The position numbers and the translations under genes were made by a program. A stretch of DNA of 64,000 nt from Akebia trifoliata. Taxonomy: Eukaryota; Streptophyta; Magnoliopsida; Ranunculales; Lardizabalaceae. How positions within the stretch are numbered: the stretch's first letter is position 1; each line of letters starts with the position of its first letter. This document shows, in pieces, positions 48,325 to 58,936 of the stretch. Below the pieces are notes generated by a model. That model had not been told where the DNA came from, searched no databases, and saw nothing but the letters and a program-made list of their open reading frames with translations. The DNA is taken from positions 39,320,308 through 39,384,307 of the forward strand of contig CM030714.1 of assembly GCA_017979445.1 (NCBI GenBank). The letters run 5' to 3'.

Positions 48325-48835
48325 TGGTCAGATGCCGCCAAGGGTTATCTTGGATTTTGCTCAGTTGTCGCCAAAGGTTAACTTGGATTTTGTTCAATTA
48401 TCGCCAAGGGTTATCTTGGATTTTGCTCAGATGCCGCCAAAGGTTAACTTGGATTTCGCTCAGTTGCCGCCAAGGGTTAACTTGGATTTTGCTCAGTTGC
48501 TGCCAACGGTTATCTTGGATTTTGCTTAGTTGTCGCCAAGGATTATCTTGGATTTTGCTCAGATGCCGTCAAGGGTTAACTTAGATTTTGCTCAGTTACC
48601 GTAAAAAAATCTTGGATTTTTCTCAGATGTTGCCAAGGGTTAACTTGGATTTTGCTCAGTTGCCACCAAGGGTTATCTTAGATTTTACTTAGTTGTCGCC
48701 AAGGGTTAACTTTGATTTTGCTTAGATGCCACTAAGGGTTATCTTTGATTTTGCTCAGTTGCCGCCAAGGGTTAACTTGGATTTTGCTCAGATGCCGCCA
48801 AGGGTGATTTTGGATTTTGCTCAGTTGCCGCCGAG
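48325..48835 (+). repeat. 33-bp minisatellite in E2 3' region, about 15 copies
   Basis: The unit is gccgccaagggttatcttgg followed by attttgctcagtt. Because 33 is divisible by three, long frames are open together: PPRVILDFAQL repeated, CRQGLSWILLS repeated, and AKGYLGFCS-type. No start context or codon signal favours one. It lies in the untranslated 3' region, so I treat it as non-coding. Confidence 0.85.
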
Positions 48836-49030
48836 GGTTTGCTCGGATTACGCTCAGCCAGATGCCACCGAGGATTTGCTCGGATTATGCTCTGTCAGTT
48901 ACCACCGAGGGTTTGCTCGGATTATGCTCAGCTAGTTGTCGCCAAGGGTATGCTCGGATTATGCTCAGCCAGATGCTGCCGAGGGTTTGCTCGGATTATG
49001 CTCAGCCAGTTACCGCCAAGGGTTCTTCGG
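48830..49030 (+). repeat. Variant array derived from the 33-bp unit (about 37 bp)
   Basis: Units such as ccgagggtttgctcggatta followed by tgctcagccagatg. It is a lengthened derivative of the preceding minisatellite. gagggtttgctcgg-type words can form small hairpins. Confidence 0.75.
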
Positions 49031-49036
49031 ATTTTG

Positions 49037-49440
49037 CTAGTTCATTACTCTTTCACCCTGAGTAGGTAGAGTAAGACTCCTAGAAAATTAGTTCATTACT
49101 CTTTCACCCTAGGTAGGTAGAGTAGGACTCCAAAAAAAATTAGTTCATTACTCTTTCACCCTAGGCAGGAAGAGTAAGACTCCCAAAAAAATTAGTTCAT
49201 TACTCTTTCACTCTGAGTAGGTAGAATAGAACTTCCCAAAAAAATTAGCTCATTACTCTTTCACCCTGAGCAAGTAAAGTAGGACTCCCAAAAAGCTTAG
49301 TTCATTGCTCTTTCACTCCGAGTAAGTAGAGTAGAACTTCTAAAAAAATTTAGTTCATTACTCTTTCACCCTAGGCAGGTAGAGTAGGACTTCCAAAAAA
49401 TTAGTTTATTACTTTTTCACCTAGGGCAGGTAGAGTAAGA
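49037..49440 (+). repeat. 52-bp tandem repeat, eight copies, E2 3' region
   Basis: The marker ttcattactctttcac recurs at 49041, 49092, 49144, 49196, about 49249, 49301, 49354 and 49405. Spacing is 51-53 bp. Confidence 0.9.
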
Positions 49441-49790
49441 CATTCAAATTTTGCTTAGATTATGCTCAGATTTTACTCAGATTATGCTCAGTTTTATTTC
49501 AATTTTTACTCAGTTTCACACAGCACACACACTCACACTTGCACTTTTTAGTTAAAGAGAATTATCTAAAATTCAAGGATCTGACACCTTTAGTGAGAGT
49601 TCACGCTCAAGGACCTGACAACTTTTTAGTTCGGGGAGAGTTTTACCCTCAAGGATCCGAACGTCCCGACGAATTGTTAAATCAGGCTGCAAAATGAACA
49701 GTCACTAGCTTTGGCATTCGGATATCGCACTATTTACCAAAGTAGATTTGCTATCTAGTTTGCTTCAACCCTCTACCAAAGAGGGGCATC

Positions 49791-51427
49791 TGTAGACACC
49801 CCATTTTTGTATCTGCCTGATTAATCAACTCGTCAACCCGATTGCAACGGTTCCCAATGATGGATGATTATTCCAATGCTTTGTTTTGTTACTAGATATG
49901 TTTTAGAAATTCAGATGACGTATCTCAAACTGATAAAAAACTATAGAAACTACACAACGATAGGAAAATATGACCCTAGAAACAAACATAGAAATCATCA
50001 TTTTTTAGATAAAAGAAGTTTTATGATAAAAATCACTAAAAAATGATTAAATTATCAAAATACCCCTAACCTTAAAACATCCCTAGAGCTTACATTATGC
50101 TTAAGAAAATCTTTTCATACACATAAAACAACAAATCAAAACCAATTAAATCATCTCGTCAATTTTCACAGAATTTGACAAAATTATGAAAATGCCCCTC
50201 ATAAAGTTCACGACCATTTCGTACAAAAAATTTCATAAATGATAAAAACCAATATTCTCATTGAATTCCTTACGAAAAATTGATTCCAAAACATCCTGGA
50301 ACATTGAAAAATGACTTAAAACGCAAAAAGTCCTCTCCGAGGGTAAAACAGTAATTTTATAATTTTAATAATTAAAATTTTTGAAATTAATAAATAAAAC
50401 ATTAAATAATTAAAGTGAAACATTAATAAAATTAATTTAAAATTTTATACCAAAAAAATCGATCAATCAGGCTCTCAAGCAAAATTGTTGATTATTGCCA
50501 AGATATTTATTCAAGGACCCCTCCATTTGGGAGTCTAAAGAATTAAAGATATAATAGAGGGGGGGTTCTCCAAAAAAATTAAAGTCAATCAAGTAAGACT
50601 AAAGTTAAGATATTAAAGTCAATCAAGTAAGATTAAAGTCAAAATTTTAAAGTCAATCAAATAAGACCAAAAGTCAAAATCCTAATAGAGTTCTAATTAA
50701 ATAATAATTCTATTTAACAATCCTAATTAAATAATAACTCTATTTAATAGAATTCTAACTAAAATATAACTCTACCTAAAATAGTTCTAATTAAAATATA
50801 ACTCTAACTAAAAGAATTATAATTAAACATTAATTCTATCTAAACAAACACTTAAAAAATCTATAAATAGGGGTCCTCACAACCTATTTTCGTATCAGAT
50901 AAAAAGTCCTAAGAGAAGTAATTCAAAAAGCTTCCGTAGACTCTCATAACACCCCTACTTCAATTTTAGCTCAAAAAATACCTAGAAGCCCTTAAAAAAT
51001 GCCTAGAAATCTATAGAAAAATCCAAAGAATTTAGATCTAAGAAAGAGATACTTTACCTCGGAGATCAGAAATCAGATTTGAAAATAGAACAAAACAAGG
51101 AGTTATTCTATCAGATCTGAAGGAACAAGACCGTTGTCTTCAGAAAGGTATACAAATTTCTTATTTTTTTTATTATTACTTAGATTTTTTAGCAATGTAG
51201 TTTATTTGGAAATTAGTAGAGACTGTCGTTTGCTGGGCGGGGTTGGTGCTTAACACTTTCCAACCCCGTAATTTGATCTCCGAACTCAATTATTTTCTGT
51301 AGTAGATTAGTTAATTTATCCATTTAGAGTCTAAGTTTGGTTCCTAGACCGTAATAACTAAGTGGTGACTCCCAAACCTCAAAGGTCAAAAGTGGATCCC
51401 GCACCCCGCGGATCGAGGGTGCTTTCA
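49791..51427 (+). repeat. 3' LTR of gypsy element E2
   Basis: Starts TGTAGACACC after the purine tract gaggggcatc and ends GAGGGTGCTTTCA. Shorter than its partner because it has fewer AGTCAA units (50580-50680) and a deletion near 50940 removing sequence between the cttccgtaga and aacacccctacttc words. Confidence 0.85.
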
Positions 51428-53505
51428 AGATTCAAATGACCTGATGAGTTGAGATGGCTACTCTGGTATAGATCAGATTCATATGGGCAATGGAGCAGGT
51501 TTGTCAGTTCAGGCTGTTGGTCATTCTTCCTTTCCCTCTCAATCTCATCTTCTTAAACTCAATCAGATTCTTCATGTGCTAGAAACTTATTTAGTGTTTC
51601 TAAATTTGCCTCTGACAATAATGTATACTTCTAATTCCATTCTAACTATTGTTTTATCAAATATCAGGTAACTCATCAGGTTCTAATGAAAGGGAATCTT
51701 AGAGATGGCTTATATGGATTTGATCCATCTCAATTTATTCGTCTTGTTTCACATCAAGCGAATCCTCCAGCCACTTTCACCCATCCTGCTCAATCTTTTA
51801 ATAGTATCACTATTTCTCCTACAGCTTGTATGTCTCATTGTCCACGGATACTCAACTGTTTCAACTTTGGCATAACAAATTGGGTCATCGTTCTTCCCAA
51901 ATTGTAAAATCTATCATGCAAGTTTGTAATGTTCCACACATCAATAAAATGAATACTATTTTCTGTCAATTATGTTGTTTGGGCAAAATATATAAATTTT
52001 CCTTTCCCAATTCCACAACCGAATACACTGTACCTTTACAGTTGATTCACTCAGATTTATGGGGTCCTTCCCCAACTCCTTCTGCTAGTGGGTATCGATA
52101 TTATGTTCATTTTATTGATGCCTATTCTATGTACACTTGGATATATTTGTTGTGGCACAAGTTTGATACCTTTGAAGCTTTTGTTAATTTTAAAAATCAA
52201 GCTGAACTACAGTTTGGTTGCTCTTTCAAAGCCATTCAAACCGATTGGGGCTGTGAATTTAGAGCGTTTTCTTCTTTTCTTAGAGATCATGGCATTCACC
52301 ATAGGGTGTCATGTCCAAGTGCTCACCAACAAAATGGCATTGCTGAGAGAAAGCATAGACACATTGTTGAGAATGGTTTGACTTTTTTAGCTCAAGCTTC
52401 TATGCCTCTCAAATATTGGGATGAAGCTTTTTGGACTTCTGTTTTTCTTATTAATTGCTTGTCTACTGCTGTTCTTAGTCATCGTACTCCTTATGAGGTC
52501 TTGTTTCATGTCAAACCTGATTTCTCTTCTCTCAAAGTTTTCGATTGTTTGTGTTTTCCCAATATCAAACCTTTCAATCGCCATAAGCTGCAATTCCGCT
52601 CACTCCCATGCACTTTCATTGGTTACAGCCTCAATCATAAAGGTTGTAAGTATCTAGATCCTAAGGGCAAAATAATTATCTCTCGAGATGTGTTATTTGA
52701 TGAACATACCTTTCATTTCTCGCAATCCACACAATGTTCTTCATCTATTCCTGTGAGTCCACCCGATCCTATTACAGCTTCTATTCCTATTGTTACTCAT
52801 GATCCACAGGCTGCTACTGACATTTCTGCTTTTAAACTCACTGAGTCTGGTTTATTTACCAATGATATTAATACTCATGTTGCTGATTTTGTTGCTAATA
52901 CTAATGTACCTATGCAGGCTAATGATATCTCTGTTACTCACGATGAAATTCAGCAACTTTCATCAGCACCTATTCCATCCCATCCTATGACCACAAGAGC
53001 CAAAGCTGGGATTTTCAAACCCGAAGCCTTCAATGCCTCTAGGGAACCAGCTACTGTCCATGATGCTCTTGCCAATGAAAATTGGAAATTAGCTATGAAA
53101 GATGAGTTCTTAGCTTTAGTGCAAAATGGAACATAGGACTCTTGAGGACCTACCCGTTGGTCGTCAAGCCATAGGTTGCAAATGGGTTTTCAAAGTTAAG
53201 GAAAATCCGTATGGTTCGATACTTAAGTATAAGGCCCATTTGGTTACGAAAGGTTTTCATCAAGTGGAGGGCTTTATTTCAGTGAGACTTTCAGCCTTAT
53301 AGTTAAGCCCACAACCATTTGAGTGATCCTTACTATTGCTCTCTCTCGAGGTTGGGATATACGCCAGTTAGATGTTGACAACACATTTCTTAATGGAGAC
53401 TTAAAAGAGGAAGTATTCATGGTGCAACCTCCAGGTTTTGAGGATCCTAGTCGTTCTCATCAGGTCTGCCGCCTACACAAAGCTCTCTACGGACTAAAAC
53501 GGGTA
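51428..53505 (+). pseudogene. Copia protease end, integrase and start of reverse transcriptase
   Basis: The first part (HMGNGAGLSVQAVGHSSF) continues protease. The frame 51826-53136 has the pre-integrase zinc motif (HNKLGHRS ... FCQLCCLGK). It also has the integrase core with its three acidic residues in HSDLWGPSP, QTDWGCEF and QNGIAERKH. The usual second motif is QTDNGGEF, so two flanking residues are changed. RT then begins beyond a stop at 53134-53136, with the [20 protein letters not shown] word at 53350-53410 and [15 protein letters not shown] up to the solo-LTR insertion point. Multiple stops lie between 53137 and 53320. Confidence 0.85.
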
Positions 53506-53510
53506 CCAAG

Positions 53511-55279
53511 TGAAAGCGCCCTCGATCCGCGGGGTGCGCGGATCCGCTTTCGACCCTTGAGGTTTGGGAGTCGCCACCTAGTTGTTAAGGTCTAAGAACC
53601 AAATTGACTCTAAAAAATGCAAACTAATCTACGAAAGAGAAAAAGAGTCCGGGGATCACATTACGGGGTTGGAAGGTGTTAGGCACCAACCCCGCCCGGC
53701 CAAAGCCGGTCTCTACTAACTTTCCAAATAAATCACATTGCTAAAAACCTAGATAAAAATAAAAATAAAAAAATTTCATACCTTTCCGATAGCAAGGATT
53801 TTGTTCCCTCAGATCTGACAAAAAATAACTCCTTGTACTGTACTCCCTTGCTTCGTTCTGTCTCCGGATTTGATTTTGGATCTCCGAGGTAAGGTATTTC
53901 CTTATTTTTGGATCTGAACTCTTCAAGTTTGTTGTGGATTTTGAGATATTTTTGGAAGGCTTTTAGGTGTTTCTTATGCTAAAATCGAAGGAGGGATGTT
54001 AGGTAAGGAGTTGGGACTCCAAAACTAGGGTTTATGGGAGGCTAGAGGGGTTTTTAGACCTACTTCTCTTAGGGTTTATGATTTGATACGAAAATAGGAT
54101 GTGAGCACCTCTATTTATAGATGTTTTTAGGGGTTGATTTGGATAGAGTTAGTGTTTAATTAGAGATCTTTTAATTAGAGTTGTGTTTTAGTTAGACTTA
54201 TTTTAGGTAGAATTGTGTTTTAATTAGAATTATTTTAGGTAGAATTGTGTTTTAATTCAAATTGTTTTAGGTGGAATTGTTTTTTAGTTAGAACTCTATT
54301 AGATAGAGTTATTATTTAATTAGATCTCTATTATGACTTTTGGTCTTATTTGATTGACTTTTAATGTTTTGACTTCAGTCTTAATTGATTGACTTTTAAT
54401 ATCTTGACTCCAGTCTTGCTTAATTAACTTTAATTTTGACTTCAGTCTCACTTGATTGACTTTAATACCTTGACTTTAGTCTTGCTTGATTTACTTTTAA
54501 TTTTTGGAGAACCCCTTCCATTATTTCTTTAATTCTTTGGACCCCCAAATGGAGGGGTCCTTAAAGAAATATCCCACGAACCCTCAACAATTTTGCCTGA
54601 GAGTCCGATTGATCGATTTTTTAGGTTCAAAATTTTAAATTAATTTCATTAATGTTTCACTTTAATTATCTAATGTTTTATTTATTAATTTCGAATTTTT
54701 TAATTATGAAAATTATGAAATTACCGTTTTGCCCCCGGAAAGGACTTTTCACGTTTTAAGTCGGTTTTTAATGTTCTAGGATGTTTTAGAATCGGTTTTT
54801 CGTAAGAAATTCAATGAGAATGTTGGTTTGTGTCATTTATGAAAATTTTTATGTGAAATGGTTGTGAACTTTATGAGGGCATTTTCGTAATTTTGTCAAA
54901 TTCTGTTAAAATTGGTGAAATGATTTATTTGGTTCCAATTTATTATTTTATGTGTTGGAGAGAGTTTTCCTAAGCGTAACGTAGGCTCTAGGGTTGTCTT
55001 GAGGTTAGGGGTATTTTGGTAATTTGATCAATTTTTAGTGATTTTTATCGTGAAGCTTCTTTTTGATCTGCAAGATGATGATTTCTATGTTTCTGGGGTC
55101 GTATTTTCCTAGCGTAGCATGGTTTCTAAGGTTTTGTCAGTTCGAGATACCTCATCCGGATTTCTGAAACACATCTGGTAACAAAATAAAGCAATAGAAT
55201 ACACATCCATCATTGGGAATCATTGCGATCGGGTTGACGAGTTGATTAATCAGGCGGATGCAAAAATGGGGTGTCTACA
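53511..55279 (-). repeat. Solo LTR of the Ogre-like gypsy family, reverse orientation
   Basis: On the + strand it starts TGAAAGCGCCCTCGATCC and ends ATGGGGTGTCTACA, the reverse complement of the E1/E2 LTR ends, with perfect CCAAG duplications (53506-53510 and 55280-55284). At 1769 bp it is full length. No internal region remains, so the two LTRs of a complete insertion recombined. It shares the ggaccccca/tggaggggtcc hairpin segment with E2, so it belongs to that subfamily. Confidence 0.9.
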
Positions 55280-56278
55280 CCAAGAGCCTGGTTTGAAAAA
55301 TTACAACATGCTTTGGTCAGCTTGGGTTTCACCTCGGCCAAGTCTGATCAATCTCTATTTGTGAGAAACACATCTCAACATTGCACTTTTCTTTTGGTGT
55401 ACGTAGATGACATATTAATAACTGGAAGTTCAGTTCAAGTGGTTTCAAACTTGGTCTTAGCCCTCAATACATCATTTGCTCTCAAAAATTTAGGGTCTAT
55501 CAATTACTTCCTTGGCATATAGGTTACTAGAACTAACGATGGTTTGCATTTGTCCCAAACAAAATACATCACTGGCCTACTTTGTAAAGCTAAGATGCAA
55601 TATGCTAAAGGCATCAGTACACCAATGACCAGTGGCCACAAGTTGTCTGGCTATGGAAGTGATCCTGTTAGAGATGTTCAATTGTATAGAAGCATTGTGG
55701 GGGCTTTAAAGTACGCAACCATTACTCGACCAGAAATTGCATATACTATTAATCGAGTTTGTCAATTCTTACAGAATCCACTTGAAGCTCACTAGCAGGT
55801 TGTGAAATGAGTGCTTCGGTATTTAGTTGGTTCACTAGACTCGGGTCTCCATCTTCGCAAAAGTTCTAATCTTTACATCACGGGCTTTTACGATGCCGAT
55901 TGGGCATCCGACCCTGACGATCGTTGATCTACATCTGGTTTTTGTGTTTATTTGGGTTCTAATTTAGTTATTTGGCAATCCAAAAAGCAACACACGGTAT
56001 CACGTTCGAGCACCGAAGAGGAATACCGAAGTCTTGCTCACTTGACAGCTGAAGTAACTTGGTTTCAATCCCTGCTCAAAGAACTAAATGTGATCAGCAC
56101 CAAACCTCCAACACTATGGTGTGACAACCTCAGTGTTGTAATGCTCTCTGCAAACCAATACAATATGCCAGAACCAAACATATCGAACTTGATCTCTACT
56201 TTGTCCAAAAAAAAGTTGTACAAGGATTATTGGTGGTCAAGCATATACCAAGCATCGATCAAGTTGCTGATATATTGA
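55280..56278 (+). pseudogene. Copia reverse transcriptase end and RNase H
   Basis: Continues exactly from the insertion point: RAWFEKLQHALVSLGF, DQSLFVRN, then the catalytic YVDD motif (55400-55411) in LLVYVDDILITGSS. NLGSINYFLGI is followed by a stop. [20 protein letters not shown] marks the connection, and RNase H shows GFYDADWASDPDDR-stop-STSG and [13 protein letters not shown] with WCDNLS. Stops at several points make it inactive, though the RT active site itself is unchanged. Confidence 0.85.
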
Positions 56279-56363
56279 CCAAGGCTATCTCGAGTACCAT
56301 GTTTTATGAGCTGAGGTCCAAACTCGGAGTAAAGTCCTTAGGTGCCCTAAGTTTGAGGGGGAA

Positions 56364-56566
56364 TATTAGAGAATAATGTCAGTTACTGTTGGTTACTGAA
56401 TTTCCCCTTTCTGTTATAAAGTTTGTTATAGAATTTGTTAGAGGAACCTTCTAGAGACCTCTATGAGTTTCTCTTCCATGTATATAAGGCCATGGTTGGT
56501 CTTACTGATTCAATGAAGGATTTCATTCATTTCTTCCTATTCTGTTATTTTCTCATTTTCATAATA
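56364..56566 (+). repeat. 3' LTR of the copia element (203 bp)
   Basis: Starts TATTAGAGAATAATG and ends TTTTCATAATA, then TGCAC. About ten substitutions from the 5' LTR by eye. Confidence 0.85.
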
Positions 56567-56725
56567 TGCACGGTTGGGATTATGTGTTTTTTCCGTGAGT
56601 CATTTTTCACATAAATCAATGGATCCCAACCCATTAAATATTTATTATTTTTATAGAAGATGATTTTTGACTAAGTAACTACGAAGCCATATGAAGCTAC
56701 TACTTAGTTTGGTTGATTAAGTTTA

Positions 56726-57335
56726 GAGCAACTCCAATCTCTAATCGGGTTGCAAAACTCTGATTTTTAGAGATGAAGGGCTCCAAATCACTATTCACGG
56801 CTCTATATTTAGAGCCCCACTGACTTTTGAAGTCCTGGGCTCCATCACTATTTATCTTTTATTTAAAAATCAATTGCAAATTTTTTAATAAATAAATATC
56901 ATTTTTATCCTTATTTTTTCATGTAATATATTTTAAATACCATTTGTATCCTTTACTAAACTTAAATTATTTTCCTTCATTATTTTAAAAATCAAACCAA
57001 ACCAATTAATCGATCAAGCTTGATGAAGATTTGTACTAAATTATATTATATAGTTTGTGAACCACCAATTTAAATAATAAAAAAATTCTTTCTAAATGAA
57101 ATAAATGAAAGTAATTTAGCAAAACAATATGTTTTTTTTTCTTTTTTTAATTTTAATTAGACAGTAACATAAGTTAAAGTTGGGGTGCCAAGAACAACTC
57201 TCTTTCCTTATATATATATAAGTGAATAGTGTTTTAAAGCTATGAATAATGATTTGAAACCATGGAGTTCAAAAGTAGTTCGGGGGCTTCAAAATGAAGA
57301 AGATGCCATTTTGAAGCTCGTGGTTGGAGTTGCTC
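56726..57335. mobile_element. Tourist-like MITE, about 610 bp
   Basis: The left end is GAGCAACTCCAATC. The right end TTGGAGTTGCTC is its inverse over 12 bp. TTA lies before and TAA after, sharing TA; one base differs from a perfect TWA duplication. Interior words gggctccaaatcactattca and ttcaaaatgaagaagatgcc occur, with no coding domain. Confidence 0.65.
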
Positions 57336-57338
57336 TAA

Positions 57339-58200
57339 AGGGGTGTTTAATTCTCGTTATCACTTATTTATTAATTTCATTAAAAATATGAAAAATCATG
57401 AAAATGGAATTAATATTTTAATTAATTAAAAAAATTATAATAAATTTCAAAAATTACAAAAAATGATTTAACACATTGGATAGTCCAACATTTTTTTTTC
57501 TCTTGAAATCACTAGACTATCCACAATTTTAAGCTTTCACGTTTACTAATCTGATCCATATTTTATTTAAAATGCTAAAAATTCAATGTTTTACTAAGAG
57601 AAACACTTCCCTTATTAACTTAGTAAGAATTCATATCTTGCCAAGGGTCGTTGAGCTCAAATGGATTATCAAATTGGCAACCCAATACCATAGTCCTCTA
57701 GATTTTGGACTCAATCTAAGATTTTGAAAATGGACATTATCAAACACCCTAATTTAAAATAAAATTTTAACAATGAAAAATAATTTTTTTAAGTTGATGA
57801 AATTTTATCCTCTACATCCCTGTGGGATCGGATCATGATTTTGGATGCACAAGGTGAGCTCAACGACCCTTAATGACATTTGAAAATTTTCTAAGTTAGT
57901 AAGGCTAGTCTTATTCTGATTTCTACCCTAATACAAAGCTATAGCTTTACTCGATTTTTGCAATTTAAAAAAATATATATATATATTATTTTTTTAGTAA
58001 ATAACACAAAAATAAAAAATAAAAAAATCAACCCCTTATTTTGATTATTTCCCTAAAAATAAATTTATCTATACAAGAATAATAATATAAGAAAGATAAG
58101 GATAAAACTACTATATATCAAATATAATTATTTTTAAATATGGAGACATTTCAAAAACCCTTATTTCTAATACTGTCAGAAGGGTTAAATGAGGGATAGG
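57339..58200. other. Non-coding stretch
   Basis: Very AT-rich. It contains a (TA)n run at about 57972-57983 and a loose inverted relation between about 57620-57690 and 57840-57900 (gccaagggtcgttgagctca and tgagctcaacgacccttaat). Those two phrases form an inverted repeat about 200 bp apart, suggesting an unnamed foldback element. Confidence 0.5.
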
Positions 58201-58210
58201 AATCATTAAA

Positions 58211-58222
58211 AACCCTAAATTC
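58211..58222 (+). promoter_or_regulatory. Telobox-like AAACCCTAA upstream of the transit-peptide exon
   Basis: aaaaaccctaaa lies about 300 bp before ATG 58509. AAACCCTAA teloboxes are frequent in promoters of plant housekeeping, ribosomal and plastid-protein genes. Function here is inferred. Confidence 0.4.
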
Positions 58223-58352
58223 CATTCTCGATACGAAACCATCTCCACCAAAATTTTACATAAAGGGTATTATAGTCATTTAATCAAAAATCACATCCTT
58301 TTAACCCGTCGCCTTCAAATTCACCAATTTAGCAACAAATATGCCATCAGAC

Positions 58353-58378
58353 CCTCTCTCTCTCTCTCTCTCTCTCTC
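58353..58378 (+). repeat. (CT)n microsatellite in a probable 5' leader
   Basis: An uninterrupted CT run of about 26 bp followed by TC-rich sequence. CT-rich leaders are common just downstream of plant transcription starts. Confidence 0.85.
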
Positions 58379-58508
58379 CCTCCACTCAACCAAAAACGCC
58401 ACAAAAGAAAGGGCTCCAAAACCCTCTCTTTCTGTCGTTCTTTCATTCATTCTTTCTTTCTTCTTCTCTTCTTTGATGTCTTTGTCTCATCCATCTCAGA
58501 CTGACTCA

Positions 58509-58733
58509 ATGGCTTCTACCCATCTCTCTTCATTCTCATCATCTCTAGAAAAAACCCATCTTTTCTTTTCACACCCATCATCTCAAAAAAAGTTCTCATC
58601 TTTCTCTCCTAAAACCCTCCTTAAACCCTCTTCTTTCACCAAACCCACTAACCCATCTTCTCAATCTCTCTCTTCCCCACCAAAAAAACCCAATTTTTTC
58701 TCTCTTCCAAGAGCAACTCCACCTCAGATTTCA
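58509..58733 (+). CDS. Candidate first exon of a plastid-targeted protein (identity unknown)
   Basis: From ATG 58509 the frame encodes MASTHLSSFSSSLEKTHLFF, then a Ser/Lys/Pro-rich, acid-poor stretch (FSPKTLLKPSSFTKP, PPKKPNFFSLPRATPP). An MA start, high Ser/Thr, basic charge and few acidic residues are what a chloroplast transit peptide looks like. A possible donor GTAAAT begins at 58734. Otherwise the frame stops at 58737. ATGs at 58341 and 58476 are in the same frame, but 58509 gives the better transit-peptide start. No mature domain is visible to the right, where a copia LTR begins, so the gene may be truncated or its next exon may lie beyond the window. Confidence 0.5.
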
Positions 58734-58936
58734 CTGTAAATCTAATCTGAATCTGAAAATTGATTCTCAATAATGTGAAAATAAAATTAAGAAAATCAAA
58801 TCTGGAAATGAAAATCAATTCTCAAAATAAATACGGAAATAATCTAAGAATCAAAATCTGAAAAGTGCCCAAAAATTTGTATAAAATACATACCTCCAGC
58901 CATTGATTCGTACATGTTTTTATTATTATTTTTTTA

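Larger units (their letters stand above)
40714..51427 (+). mobile_element. Ogre/Tat-like gypsy element inserted in copia protease (element E2), 10.7 kb
   Basis: LTRs are 1.78 and 1.64 kb, starting TGTAGACACC and ending GTGCTTTCA. The flanking 5-mers are agatg (40709-40713) and agatt (51428-51432), a duplication with one mismatch. It is the same family as E1 (shared leader repeats, 3' repeats and purine tract). E2 has lost gag and RT but keeps a decayed pre-RT word (FTWAYEDMLG near 45900) and the C-terminal half of integrase. Non-autonomous and dead. Confidence 0.85.
39346..56566 (+). mobile_element. Ty1-copia (RE1-like) element with non-canonical TA..TA LTR ends, interrupted twice
   Basis: Perfect 5-bp duplications TGCAC flank the unit (39341-39345 and 56567-56571). 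LTRs are 203 bp each. Order: 5' LTR, primer site, gag, protease (interrupted by gypsy E2), integrase, reverse transcriptase (interrupted by a solo LTR), RNase H, purine tract (56355-56363, gagggggaa), 3' LTR. Subtracting E2 and the solo LTR with their duplications leaves about 4.73 kb, the usual length of this lineage. All genes carry stops or shifts. Confidence 0.9.

Noticed and set aside
48315..49069. Overlapping open frames of 65-89 codons with repeating peptides
   Set aside because: They are open in all three forward frames because the minisatellite period is a multiple of three. No start context, and they lie in a retrotransposon 3' region.
48325..49440. Regular short repeats that might be read as a CRISPR array
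   Set aside because: The units are contiguous with no unique spacers, in a plant retrotransposon. CRISPR arrays are prokaryotic.
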